Shown here: in pieces, positions 11,813 through 23,257 of the stretch | Layout: every line of letters starts with the position of its first letter | How positions within the stretch are numbered: position 1 is the stretch's first letter | Assembly: GCA_000349905.1 (NCBI GenBank) | Contig: KB722746.1 | Location: 726,864-790,863 of the forward strand | DNA length: 64,000 nt | Source: Volvariella volvacea V23 | Lineage: Eukaryota > Basidiomycota > Agaricomycetes > Agaricales > Pluteaceae | Reading direction: 5' to 3' | Notes under the pieces: model-generated | The model's database searches: none | Seen by the model: only the letters and a program-made list of their open reading frames with translations | What the model was told of the DNA's origin: nothing | Made by a program: the position numbers and the translations under genes

Positions 11813-12461
11813 GAAAAGCTGACTGTGAGATGGCCCTAAAAACTGTGGGATGTGCACGCTCTTGAGATCTGCTCCTGAAGCACTAGAGGCGATATGCAAC
11901 ACACACACAACTCCAAAAACACCCAAATCAAGCTTAAGTTCATGGGGGTGGCTAGACTGGCATCTACTTGGCTCAATGAACTTCCTCTCGGTGATTCCCG
12001 GATGATGTCCAAAGCGTTGGTGACCCCATAAATTAGATCTCCTTCGCTCGTAATGTGGAATACAGGCCTTTGCATACTTAAGCTACGAAGTCCTGACCAA
12101 ATAAAACTCTTCTGAGCTTCAGATAGATTTTATTTGATGCCTGGTGAAATTCTGTCTAAGAATCCGCTCAATGTATGCACTCACGATGATGCTGAAACCC
12201 TTAGATCAATATCTAGTGGTTCACTCTTGCTCGCAAACAAACTATATCCCAAAACTCTTCCCAAGAAGCCAATTCTTGAGTAAACTATATCCCAAGTAAC
12301 TATATGATTCGTCAAGCAAAGCAGCACTCAAGTTCACTCGTAAAATCCGGGGACAAGATTGCTTGATATTTTAATCGACCTTGAAGGCCTTATATACTGA
12401 GTAGATGTACAAATAAATTAGAACTGTATAGTTCTTTGCAAACAGCATCGAGAAATCTTTT

Positions 12462-12867
12462 TGTCACGGTTTTCTACATGTGACAGTGTTCACACTATTT
12501 CTTCCCTTTAATTACCTCATATTCTTCTAGTAACCCTCAAGCGCTAAACACCCTTGAGCGGCTATTGTGAGCGCTTATGCCTCAAGCGCTTATTCTAGGC
12601 GTCTATTCCTATTATATAATCATTGTTAGTAATATCCTTACATGCCAAGACTTCTCTAGAATCTTCCAGAAGGTTATGGAACATGCCAGAACCTCAGAGT
12701 CATATTACATCATGACTGAGTCATATTACATCATGACTGAGTCATATGTATAGCCTCATGGAATGNNNNNNNNNNNNNNNNNNNNNNNNNNNNNNNNNNN
12801 NNNNNNNNNNNNNNNNNNNNNNNNNNNNNNNNNNNNNNNNNNNNNNNNNNNNNNNNNNNNNNNNNCA
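12462..12867 (-). repeat. LTR-B copy 2 with 5-bp target duplication, contains assembly gap
   Basis: On the plus strand it runs from tgtcacggttttc to a closing ca. The five bases on each side (12457-12461 and 12868-12872) are both ctttt, and removing the insert restores the continuity seen in repeat C copy 1. The 100-N gap (12766-12865) lies just inside one end, so it may hide only LTR sequence or a whole internal region. It carries direct repeats of tcatgactgagtcatat. Confidence 0.85.
12766..12865. other. Assembly gap (100 N)
   Basis: Exactly 100 N, a conventional filler for a gap of unknown length. It falls inside LTR-B copy 2. Confidence 0.99.
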
Positions 12868-13522
12868 CTTTTATGGAATGTCATTTCTGATAGTCCATTG
12901 AATAAAATATTAAAAGAATCAAGAGAAATGAAATAATCGAACCAAGACGAAATAAGGAATATTACTACTTTTCCAGGAAGTTTCCCTGTCACAGAAATGA
13001 GTGCAATCGCATCTGCTTTGGGATTTTTGTGAGCGCGAGGCTACCAGGTCCGGTGATACCCAAGATCAAGGTTTTCAAGATCTGGGCGAGGTTGCCAGCC
13101 ATTGGATAGGGTTCAGGGTATCATTACGAATCTGTAATAGGCAGGCAGTGGTCCAGGAAGCTTCGCAAGCCTTCTTGTTATGGTAGCACATCGTGAGCGA
13201 CACGTCCAGTATGAGTGCGCATGTCTGGCGGTCTCAGGCGACCTCCCCATGAATTGGTTTGTTCTCAAGCGCAAAATATACGTCAAACACTCCATTCTGA
13301 ACTTCAAACCAGGCCCAATTCCGGTACCTTCGTCAAAGCTTCATACTGAGCAATGTTTCACACATTATTGTGCATCCGCTCTTGAATTTACCTAGTCAGC
13401 AGACCGGGGCTCATCTCTGACTCTCCAAACAATCAGCTTTTTCATGCTATATGGTTTCTCATTCGCATGAACATATATTAGGAGTATATTAGATGAATCC
13501 AGGTCCGGATTTATGGCCGGCC

Positions 13523-13977
13523 TGTCAACGCATCACATGAGTTGTCGGAGATACTTTAGTACTCCAACGAGAGCGAGTAAGATGACGAGAGCAGTTGTGG
13601 CCAGCGATAAGCTGAGTCAAGCAATCCGTCAAAGGCGTTAATGAGGCACATCGAGGTAATATTTGCCTAGCGAAGCAAGAGATAATACAAGAGGTCAAGC
13701 TAAGGACTATGGTATCGAAGTGGAAGTATTTATACTGTTCGTGGTATTAGGTTCTGGCTGTGAAAGGAAAGCGTAGACCGAGTCATAAGTACGCGTAAGC
13801 TATGGACACATAAGCTATGGACACGTAAGCTATACGCGCATACCTACTATATGGAGGAAAACTATTGTAGTTACCAAAATGAGTTGTAACTACTGAAAAG
13901 AAAGATGAGTCTGATGATTGAGAAGTCCGAGAGCAAATCACAAGCTAATTGACAACTTTACCTATGTTGTTGTAACA
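13523..13977 (-). repeat. LTR-A copy 5, nearly full length, inverted
   Basis: The minus strand reads TGTTACAACAACATAGG from 13977, the promoter region with GTATAAATACTTCC near 13730, and the Ty3 LTR 3' part to about 13523. The last bases (gccgtaaca in other copies) are changed or lost. No matching target duplication is visible. Confidence 0.85.
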
Positions 13978-14270
13978 ATACCAAAAGTTGCATCACATTT
14001 GCAAACTGTGGAAGATATGAATACTACACTTTGCATATTTATTCTACATATAAAATGCAATATTTTCTTCTTTTATATCTAAGAAATATATAAAGAACCT
14101 GTAGAGATATTCACCATTTCATGTTTTTCCCATTAAAGAATCACATCACATTCAATAACCGTGGAGCGCATGTTAAAACTAATATAGCCATTGAAATTTA
14201 AATAAAAAATAGCACAAAATTTGTTATAACATCACAAAGTTTAGTGAAGAATTGAATGAGTAATTAAGCA
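13978..14270 (+). repeat. Repeat D copy 3
   Basis: Aligns with copies 1 and 2 (gttgcatcacatttgcaaac, actttgcatatttattctac, tatctaagaaatatataaag, accgtggagcgcatgttaaa). It abuts the LTR-A copy that ends at 13977. Confidence 0.7.
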
Positions 14271-14449
14271 TTCTTCATGACTGTAGTTACAATGGCCCAA
14301 TATCACATCATCCAAATATAAACATTTGTTTCTGTTCATGCAACAGCACTATCACAACTTTTGGCTGAGAATGTAGATCCTCTGAGATGCTTGAGCAACT
14401 TTTCCAAGATGCCAATGCCATCCCTAGCCACAAAATGTGACATATCCTT

Positions 14450-14770
14450 TCTATTTTACCTGTAGGCCCCATTGCTCAATCAATTCTTCACAGAATCTAA
14501 TGATGTTATAAGCAAATTTTTACGGAAATCTATGTAGAGTTTAATGGTTATATTATCTTTAATGTGCGCGCTACAGCTATTGAATGCGATACAATTCATT
14601 GGTTTGAAAAACACGAAATGGTTAATATCTCTATGGGTTCTTTATATATTTCTTAGCTATAAGGGAGAGAAATCTTCCATTTTATGTGTAGAATGTATAT
14701 GCAAAGTGCGGTGGCGATATCGTTCACGGTTTTCAAATGCAATGCAAACTTTCATTGAACTTAGCCAAAA
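14450..14770 (-). repeat. Repeat D copy 4, inverted, with attached open frame
   Basis: The reverse complement matches the other D copies (actttgcatatacattctac, agctaagaaatatataaag) and is the least decayed. Just upstream on the minus strand an open frame begins at 14959 (MSNESILAFKHEML) and reaches a GTAAGT donor-like site near 14800. Repeat D may therefore be an intron or 3' region of a gene-bearing element. I do not recognise the protein. Confidence 0.6.
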
Positions 14771-14999
14771 TATGAGATTACAAGCTCGGAACTTACCGCC
14801 AGACACCAAAATAAGGCACGGCTTTCCTGGTCCTGATAAGACCAAGTCCAGAACGAAGTGAGGACTTGGAACATTATTTGGAAATTCTATTGCCCACCTG
14901 GGCTTGTCTACATCATGTAGCATCTCATGTTTGAATGCAAGAATACTCTCATTTGACATTCAGATATCCCTCCAAGTTATATAGTATAGACCCCTTTAT

Positions 15000-15230
15000 A
15001 TTCCAACAGGCTTTGTATTTGTGATAGTTCGATATATCTCACAGCCCCTTATTTCTTTCTTTTATTCTGATCTAATATATTTTCTATTCGTTGTAATCTA
15101 ATATACTTTTTATTCGTTGCAACCTCACACCCTTTATATATAGTGTCAACTAGCAGCCATTATATCCCATTCCTCGATTAGATCGATTACATTCGTTAGT
15201 ACGCCCTTGTAATCATTGCGACTCTAACAT
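15000..15230 (+). repeat. Possible remnant of another LTR
   Basis: The stretch holds tatatatagtgtc (a promoter-like site) and ends ctctaaca followed by tggtatg, which resembles an LTR end next to a tRNA-Met primer site as in Copia elements. The 5' end is not found, so this is only a suggestion. Confidence 0.25.
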
Positions 15231-16149
15231 GGTATGTATTGGGTATGTAGGGGGTACATATTCCAGGGCCTGGTTCGCCGATGCATAGCCTCTGTGCCTG
15301 TAAGGCTGCTGTTCAAAGAACCAAAATGTCATGCAACAATATCCTGGATTGGGAAGCCTGATCCTAGGACTTATGATTCACAATTTATATCTAGTCATAT
15401 CCAAGTCCTCTGAATTTACTGATATGCTTTTCTCATTCCAAATGCTTTTTTATGTATTGCTTGAGATGCTTTGATTGTAACTAATAAACGTTAAGCATTA
15501 ACCCCTCAGCAATAGAGAGGGGAAATCGATGAAATTTATAATATTGTGATTGGAGTTTAACATTGAACGTTGTATGACTACATCCGAGTTGCTGAAACAT
15601 GTATATTCTCAATCTTTCTTCCCAAGCTAAATCTCATCCAGAGAGCGTACTTAGATATCACATAGATTTGCATAGAGTCGAATCTGCACCCCTATCACCG
15701 ACTTCCGCGATGCGCTGCACTCTGTGCACCTGACCTCGTTTTTGTTCGATCCATGTGGAGAAGTTCTGGTTTCTTTCATGACGTTTTTGGTTGGTGGCCT
15801 GGTGTATGTCAGATATTGTTTTATCATGGACAGATTTACGTGCTCAGATGTAGCTCGGATTCGAAGGTATTGTGAAAAGGGGGCTAAAGGAGCGTGTTAT
15901 GTCAACTTAAAATACAATGACAGGAATATCGATACAAATAAGGAACGTGAAGTACCCGCGGTTCTACACAAGATAAGTACAGAGAAAGGACAGTCAGGAA
16001 AAGGAGTGTGATGCTACCGCCTGAGCGAGGTAGAGGAATTTCTATGATACAACGAGGATTCAATGTCCAATTGAAAACCAGAGATGATTCTGAAGTGGAC
16101 GGTGGAGCCTCGACGACCTTGCTGACTAGAAACAGCAAAGATTGCATGC
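15231..16149. other. Intergenic, no supported gene
   Basis: A 95-codon frame at 15724-16011 has one hydrophobic stretch (VSFMTFLVGGLVYV) but no recognisable domain or neighbour support. I treat the stretch as non-coding. Confidence 0.5.
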
Positions 16150-17600
16150 CTAAGCATTACCACTCTTGCTCTCCTTTTTCGATACAGTGGTCCATCCTTC
16201 TTCTTCCTCTACTTCTTCTACACAGTTCGTGATGCTCTGCACAACGCACAGGCACCTCGTCAGCAATTAAAATACGAATAAAGGCAAGAAAAAACGTACC
16301 GTCAGCGGTTGTCGCTTTATACCTACACACGGCACCCGCATCGTATCAGAAGGCCAAGCCATGTTCTGCCCATCCAACCACGAATCAGCACAAATTCCAA
16401 GTGATTTACACATACACTCACCAAAAACTCGATAATCATTCTATTCCTCTCATTCTCATCCATTTCTACCCAGCCCTTATACGCCCTCTCCCTCTCCTCC
16501 ACCAGCCTCTTCATCTGCTCCTCTCCGACTTCGAACTTTGGCATCGGGTTCTCCTGAACCTCGTCAAACGTCTCCTCCTCATTCCACCACACATCAACAA
16601 TGCTCTTCTTCTCCGGCAAAACGAGGGGGTACGCAACGATCCATTGAGGCTGGTCGGGCCATTCAGGCTCGGTGTGGATGGTGGTGAAGGCGGAAGAGCG
16701 GGAGCCAGAGGGCGGTGGAAGAGTGGGGTAGATGGGCACCAGGAAATGCAGGATCAGACTGGGAATTTCGGCCGTGGAGCACTTGTCGAACGTGGCGAGC
16801 AGACAGACTGTGACTCGTTTCTGCGCATTGCGCTGCGCCTTTGCAGAATCCGAGTCTTCCGAATCGGGATCTGAAGACAGATCCTGTCCGTCGTCGGTTG
16901 CGGACACGGCGGGCGCTGCTTCGTCTGCGTCCTGAGCTCCTCGAGTCGGAGGCTCGATGTCTTCGACGCTCGTGACGACACAAGGCCTGTACTTCCCACA
17001 CCTCCTTGTGCCCTTTTCCCTCAGCTGATCCGCGATGCGCTTCTTCACCGCCGGATTGGAGCAGGGCAGCTTGGACAGCATGTCCAGCAGCGGATGGAAC
17101 GTCGAGCACCGGATCTTGTATACCCCACCTACGACGATCGTCGGGTCGGTGTTGGGATGCAGCCCGGCCCGGAGGTTGGAGGACGAGAGACGGCGGAGGG
17201 TGTATGAGCTTCTGCGCTGGAGGAGGGGGGGTCGCGTGGGCCCGGATGTGGGGGGCGATGCGGCGGAATGTGAGGAGGATAGGGAGGGTGCGAGTGCGCA
17301 TCTTGTGGGTGCAGCTGGGAAGTTGAAGTGGGTAGATGCTCGGCGTCGGGGTGCGGATGGGGAATGATTAGAGGCTAGCTGTGCTCGACGGGCATTTAGA
17401 GAATCAAAGGCGGAGCTGGGGCAGTTGGAGGATTGTTTGGTAGGGGAGGGTGAGCCTCTGGGAGGAGGGCCTAGCGATAGACGGGGTGCACTGGCAAGGG
17501 GTTCGCGTGCTGGTGCGCGGGGGATGGGACGAGGAGATGATGCGGGTGGAGATCTGAGATTGGCGTATAGAGAAGTTGATTTTCGTAGAGATTCAGGCAT
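16150..17600 (-). CDS. Conserved-looking unknown protein, Ser/Pro/Arg-rich N-terminus (443 aa, 3 exons)
   Basis: Exons on the minus strand are 17600-16422, 16365-16300 and 16236-16150. The introns (56 and 63 nt) have GTGAGT/CAG and GTACGT/CAG borders and keep the frame. Residues 1-140 are low-complexity Ser/Pro/Arg. A compact region follows (TIVVGGVYKIRCSTFHPLLDM, then RRCGKYRPCVVTSVEDIEPP), then an acidic linker (QDLSSDPDSEDSDSAK). The C-terminal half holds WPDQPQWIVAYPL and a helical KRLVEERERAYKGW segment; exon 2 encodes MAWPSDTMRVPCVGIKR. There is no signal peptide or membrane segment. I do not recognise a named domain. The clean splicing and the structured second half support a real gene. 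An acidic tail (CVEEVEEEGW) ends the protein. Confidence 0.8.
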
Positions 17601-20594
17601 ATTGGCAATTATGGCGCAGGCTATATCAAAGCTATGGGGTAATGATTGTAAAGGGCTGCTCCTGTCAATACCAGATTGACGGCGAGATTAGAGAAGATGA
17701 AACCGAAGAAAAGACGAGAAATACCTCGGGAAAATACATGACGCCGTCTTTTAACCCCTACACATGGGGCACTGTGGCATATCGTTTCAAGTAGTTGTGA
17801 GTAGTCAAATGCTACGATCAACTGTGGCACGAACAGCATTGGTGTCCCAGCGTTAGGCATGATGACTAGGCATGGACCATTGAAGGGGAGTCCGGGTCAC
17901 AGAAAGTCGTGCTCGTCGTATAATACACTTGATCTTGAATCATCTCTGCTGTAGTCGAATGCCCTTTAGCTGGGAGAACGCCCTTTACAGGGTTGTTGAT
18001 AGACCGAAAAGATAGTTCAAGTCCAGGTTGACTAGATGGGCGCCAATTGCGGTGGGATGTCCTGTGCATGCACCAACAGTCCACTTAGTGGCAAACAGAG
18101 AGAATAGAAAGTGAGTACGGGACAATTACTGTGGATGGTGCATCCACTTGGCGCCATCGTCGGTCGTCGATCGGGTCTCTTGAAATCGCGACAGCAATTC
18201 TACGGTGTCCAAGTGAAAAACAAGCAAGTCATCACTCTTTCATAAGTGACTGAACGTACTCTGTTTTTCACCTTTTTTGCTCTAGCGCAGCTAACAATGT
18301 ATGGATGCTGTTGTTTATGGATACCTCGCGCGGGAATCCACATATACCCATAACCTCGGTCTCTCTGAGCTCTTCTTGCCTTCTCGAAGGCATCTATGGA
18401 AGAGATAAATCGTCAATCTCGAGTACTTGTCAACGGCCAAGTGAAGCAGCTATTGTATTATCGAAAGACCAAAATGCCCTTATTCGCCAGCACCATTGTC
18501 TTTGTCGCCTTGCCACTTTGTTGCCGTCATAATGGGTGTTCCTGGGCATAATAAGAACAAGAACGCTGCACAGCATTTAGATAAATGCATTTACTTACAT
18601 GGATTCGATGGTGTGTGGCAACCTGGAGGGATGGTACAGCAAGATGTTGGGTGGTGATTCGACTGAACTTTCTCGAGTTGAGTGGTTGAGTGGTTGCGCT
18701 GTGACCTGTTGGGTGGTGGTAGATCCTCGCCATTTGTAATCGGGTGTTGTGCTAGTCGGTAATAATGAAAGCAAAGCACAACTGCATGCCGAGCAAGCAT
18801 CGAGATTGGCAAATCTTGCCCTTATTCGCCTCAATAGTGGTTGTCTCCCCGGAGGCTGATGAAGCACATGAATGCACACCTATTGTCATCGTTGAGGGCC
18901 ACAGCTCATGAGCGCACGAGGAGCTTATCCCGAGTCCACGAAAGACAGCCAATTTACGGAAGGACCTATTGCCAACACGTCGGGCCAAAAAGAGCGAATA
19001 GAGATGCTGTCTTCATCTAGTTTGTCCGGAATGTGATATCTGCGAGATCAAACTATCGATCCTGTAATACCCAAGTCATTTTCCATAAATCCAACTAGGA
19101 TACGTCATACCATTCTCGCTTTCCGAAAACCTGTCGTCCGGACAGCCTCCGATGGACACAGGAAAAGGTCGGAAGAACGACGAGATGAAGCTCCGGAGCG
19201 CTCGGGGCGCTTATTACTGTGATTGTAGCATCCAGTAGTGCAGCAAATCATGCGCAAATGCTTGCTGCGCATGCATATGTATGGGCAAGTGCCCGTGACA
19301 GCCGTCCTGGTGGACACGTCATACCTAGCAGTGAGCCTGAGATAATCGGTTTCGCCCTCTGAGTAGCACAGCACGCTGCGCTCATCAGGCTCAGATGATC
19401 GCGAAGCACGACCCGGATAGGCCTGTCACTACGCCAATGCACAGGGTGTGATTGCGATAGCGGGTCCTGTTTATCAGTTGCTGATTGTATCAGTCAGTGG
19501 TTGTGCTGGATGTTCGGATGCTTCGATAATAATAGGAATGGGTACATACTTGGATCCACAGATACGCTAAAATCTGACAGCATTGACCCGCATCCATTTC
19601 CTGAACTCCAGCAACTAGACGGTGTGCCAGTGCCGGGCAACCCAACGCGTGTATCTAGCACGCCGGCCCTCTGCCGGCTTAGCCCCGGTGCTCTGGCAGC
19701 ACACCAGACTAAGCCGCTCACGGAAGACCGGCGGGCTGGTGGTGTTGTGGACACCCACCTCGCGCACGAGATCATTCCGTCCGGAGCGCCAGGGACCCGA
19801 AGAGGAGCGGTAGCGGAGTTACATAATCCGGTGATATTTTGGTGTCACCGCCAGCTGTTGTCCTTTGGCCTCTCTTTCCCCGACTCGTTATTGTGCATAT
19901 CTTTATTTTTTTTATACACGGGGACTCTTGCTTTCTGTCGCTATTTATCCGTTCGTCGGCGTGCGAGTGCAGCAGAATAGACCAAGTCCGAAGCGTCCGC
20001 ATAACCGCCTGGAGGCCGTGCAGGCTGAGTGTTTCATCGGGAGAGTGGTACGCAGCACCAGGACCAGCACCGATATATGAGTAGAGGATCAGCGTGGTTG
20101 GCCCGTAACCGAGTGTGAGCACTGTTGTGATTTGCAGGTCTGCTTTCATGGCTATCCTGTCACTCTGACCCCGCCATAGCTGACGCAGTCCTGTCTCTCC
20201 CGCAGTGCGTTTGCGATCCTGCTGCTGTTTCGTCCGTAGTGCTGCATACGAGTCTGGCTGAGGTGAGTCAACCACACGCCGTCGATTGTTTCCCATTGAC
20301 CGACTAGGAAAAAAGCACAGCATTCCCGCGCTTATATCCCATCTCCCATCTTGCACCTCCTTCTTCCCTATCCGGAAATCGACAGCGTGGCGTGCGCAAC
20401 CGTTATTGAGGCCCCTTGACTCCTCAAGCGCAACACATCTGCATCATTCCCACCGCGAAAAGCTGTTGAAAAGGACGCAGCCTCATCCCCTTTGTATCTA
20501 CTTCCGGCTACCCTGGCGCATATCATACATTATCACAATTGGACCCCTGGACCTTCCCGCCAAGATTTAAAGGCGTCCCTTGGGTGATCTGGAA
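17601..20594. other. 3-kb stretch without a supported gene
   Basis: Only short frames occur, none with a recognisable domain. The longest (159 codons at 19501-19980; 194 codons on the minus strand at 20356-19772) oppose each other and have low-complexity composition. The region may contain regulatory DNA or untranslated exons for its neighbours. Confidence 0.45.
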
Positions 20595-21312
20595 ATGAGT
20601 CTCCAACACCTCTTCCCTCTCTGTCCTTCAAGAATGCCCTCTCAGCAACGTTTCTTAGGTACCGTAGATTTACCACTGTGAGTTGCTCGTGCTTGTCGTG
20701 TGATGTGCCCGTTGACCCCTGTTGATAACGGACAGGTCAACAAGAATCACTGTTAACCTTCCACGGCGCAAACGATCCGCAGGACTTAGGATCGAAGATA
20801 CCCGCTGTGGACAGGCGTCCGCACCCGCGTATCCTTATCATCCCGCCCCAGCACCCATGGATTTCGACCCCCCAGTGTACACTCAAGCAAAGCCTCAGCC
20901 GCCTCACAGCCAGAACACCAGCGAAGAGAGTTTCTGCCATACACCGCTCCTGCTATTTTCGGATTTCGGCGGAACACCCGAAACCGAGAACGCGAGCCTC
21001 GATCCTCTATGCGACTGCACCACCTCACCCTGCCCTCACACCTACGCCTCCGCTTCTCAACTCTCCAACCGCAACTACTATGACTACCACGATTTCAGCC
21101 ATTTCCCAAACGCGATTTACTCGCCTCCGATGCTCATGCAAGAGTTTAGTGCCGCAAACGCAGTTTTGGCTGAGGTGGCTGCTATACAACAGATAGGGAG
21201 CCGATCGGCGCTGGAAAAACGATCGCGGGATCGAGTGGAATATCAGGACGTCTCGGGAACGTCGCCGATGAAGAAGGCTAGGAAGGATACCAATTGGAGT
21301 GCGACGCCCTAG
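20595..21312 (+). CDS. Small unknown protein with basic motifs at both ends (219 aa, 2 exons)
   Basis: Exon 1 is 20595-20677 and exon 2 is 20736-21312; the 58-nt intron has GTGAGT and ACAG borders. Splicing joins FLGTVDLPL to STRITVNLPRRKRSAGL. A second in-frame ATG at 20634 would give 206 aa; I cannot decide between them. The protein has a basic patch (LPRRKRSAG), a Ser/Pro-rich middle with Cys pairs (LDPLCDCTTSPCPH), a Tyr-rich YYDYHDF segment, a helix (FSAANAVLAEVAAIQQIG) and a basic end (SPMKKARKDTNW). The basic patches could be nuclear targeting signals. No domain is recognised. Confidence 0.65.
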
Positions 21313-22517
21313 GATGAATGGCCCCTGATCCCTGGTTATCGTTCTTGCTGTGGCGACGCCATGATGCGTCTTTCTTATTATCAATAGCGCTCAGTCTTAT
21401 GGTGATACTGCGGTCTTTTGTGTTGTATGTTGATTCTTTGGAATCTTACCACACGCATTGACTCGTGTTCCATCAGAATTGGAGGCAACAGCAGCGACAA
21501 TGGTGGTTACAGCACCACTACCTCTAGTACATGCTGGCCCCTCACTCCCTCTGTTCTTGGTGATCTCGACCACGAGCTCCAGCTCTAGTTCCGGCTCCAG
21601 CTCCTCTCCACACCCCATGTATTGGACCTCCCACCGTTTTGAGCTGTATCGCAGTTCTAGCCTTTCCGTTTTCCTCTTCGCAGTCTTGTCCACATACTCC
21701 ACGTTCGTTGTCGTCGTCATACCCTACCCCTCCAGACCGTTTTCGCTCCTTTAATTCTGTGTTCGATCCCTAGTGTCTTACTCAGGTCCATAATCCGCTT
21801 TTTCCCTTTTAGAATCGTTTGATATATCTTGTCAACCCGCATACATTCCCGCTCCCGCCCGCTACATACCAGATCCCCGACTCATTCCGGGCCGTACGCC
21901 TTACCCAGACCCACATCCCGCCTCTCCCGGTCTTTCCTTCCTTCCTTCCCCACCTTCCTTTTTTATTCTTTATTCTAAAATTCAGAACTTTTGAACTTTC
22001 AGAACTTTACCTGTCTTGTCCGGCATCTGTGTACAATAGCTGCAGTCCGTGTACACTATCTCACTAGATACCATCACCCGCCCTTTAAAGTAGTGTCTCT
22101 CAGTATTTTTGGTAATCTCTTTGACATTTTGCGGTTGATACTGCCGATTGAGTTTGAGGACCAGCTGAAGCGTCGTGAGTGGCCCGTTCAATGATTGACG
22201 CCCGCGTTATCTGAGAGCTGAATTCAGGGACCGGGTGAGCCTGCAAATCTTATCCCGAGGTGTCGACTTTGGCTATTAAGACTGCGCCGTTCTAGAGGTG
22301 CCTTTCGTTATCCACGTCCACCTCCAGTTTTTTGGGTTCTTGATCGCGTTCCTTTAAACCTTGTCGCCGCGGTCACGACTGCCTTGCTTTGTTGAACGTA
22401 TATGGCGACTCCACAATTTCACACTCCATCCTTTCAAAAGACGCGTCGCCTTTCTCTGCTCTACGACCGCACTTTCTCTCCTTGCCTTTGCATACGACGC
22501 GCACCAAAGTCCCCAAA
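21313..22517. other. Intergenic, no supported gene
   Basis: Frames here are short and repetitive, for example a Ser/Gly run encoded by agctcc repeats near 21580 and a pyrimidine-rich tract (ttccttccttccttcc-like) near 21930-21960. I see no recognisable product. Confidence 0.5.
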
Positions 22518-23257
22518 ATGCCGGTCTTAATCGACAAGATGCCGCTAGAAATCAAGTCTTCATCGCGTACTTTGACGACGTGCGCCATTCGCATTCGCGA
22601 GGGTGCACCGACGCCCCTGTCACGTTCGGGCTCGTCACTCGCCGCTCGAGGGCTGTCACTCTGCAAACCCACTTTCTCTGGACGTCCGTCTGGTTGAATG
22701 CAGGGGCGGGCCATGTTGCTAGGTCCGTGCCGGATATTAATAGGTGGCTGGCGCGGTCTGGGAGGCTGCCGTGTAGCGTTACGGTCGACTCGCGGATGGA
22801 ATTTGGCGTGCCCCTGATTCTGGCGCCTGTCCTTTCCCGATTTGAGTACCCCGACCTGTGCATCGATGTGGAGGAGCTCGTAAAGTGTGTGGGGCTCCTC
22901 GCAGGAGAAATGCCCAGACGTGAATTATATGTCGGTGGAGGATTATATTATCCCGCAGGAAGTAGAGCCGCTATGAGAGGACATGAACTTCGCCCTCGCA
23001 CATCTGGCGATGCGAGCGCTTCTGGAGTGGAATTGGTGGCGTATATTGAATCGAGGTGGAGGATTCCAAAGGGGCTTGATGGGTATGGGAGGTTGGAACG
23101 GATGGATGTTGCTGGAGTCGGTAGAGGAATGGTGGGGTATTTGTATGCGCGGGTGCAGGCGATGAGAGGGGAGGGACTCAAGTTGAGTGGGTTGGAGCCA
23201 AGGCACGTTTCTGCGGCGCAGAGGTCGAGACAGCTGTTGGGAAGGCCTGGGATGTAG
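22518..23257 (+). pseudogene. F-box protein, internally deleted and frameshifted
   Basis: The start (LIDKMPLEIKS) and the following FGLVTRRSRAVTLQTHFLWTSVWL and DINRWLARSGRLPCSV match the N-terminal F-box region of the intact genes at 50525 and 58598. The frame changes between MPLEIKS and IAYFDDV near 22555. After about residue 110 the sequence jumps to the family's C-terminal segment (VAYIESRWRIPKG, GLKLSGLEP), so roughly 250 residues of LRR-like repeats are missing. A frameshift plus a clean internal deletion makes this a pseudogene, though the rest of the frame has stayed open to 23257. Confidence 0.75.

Larger units (their letters stand above)
11813..13522 (-). repeat. Repeat C copy 2, inverted, split by an LTR-B insertion
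   Basis: It is the reverse complement of 7440-8770 with CpG largely kept, interrupted by 12462-12867. The minus strand still reads frames related to copy 1, such as ITSEGDLIYGVTNALDIIRE near 12030 and VTGKLPGKVVIFL near 12960. It therefore probably derives from a coding element I cannot identify. It is the better template for finding out what repeat C is. Confidence 0.75.
3865..15230. other. AT-rich, CpG-poor transposon graveyard
   Basis: Apart from the repeats and relics listed separately, I find no gene here. Stretches 4708-5164, 5551-6339, 6621-7439, 10616-11299 and 14271-14449 are AT-rich and hold only short chance frames. The 74-aa frame at 6895-7119 and the 78-aa frame at 7905-8141 match nothing I know; the latter is shared with the second copy of repeat C. 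CpG is visibly rare between about 3.9 and 11.5 kb, while TpG and CpA are common. This is the mark of cytosine-methylation decay or a RIP-like process. Confidence 0.7.

Noticed and set aside
12700..12760. Direct repeats tcatgactgagtcatat suggested a possible CRISPR-like or satellite array
   Set aside because: Only two to three units without spacers, inside an LTR of a eukaryotic element.
16663..17301. 212-codon alternative minus-strand frame
   Set aside because: It overlaps the 443-aa gene in another frame, and only the latter splices cleanly at its 3' end.
19501..20356. Opposing frames of 159 and 194 codons
   Set aside because: They overlap on opposite strands, have no domain, and no splice model improved either of them.
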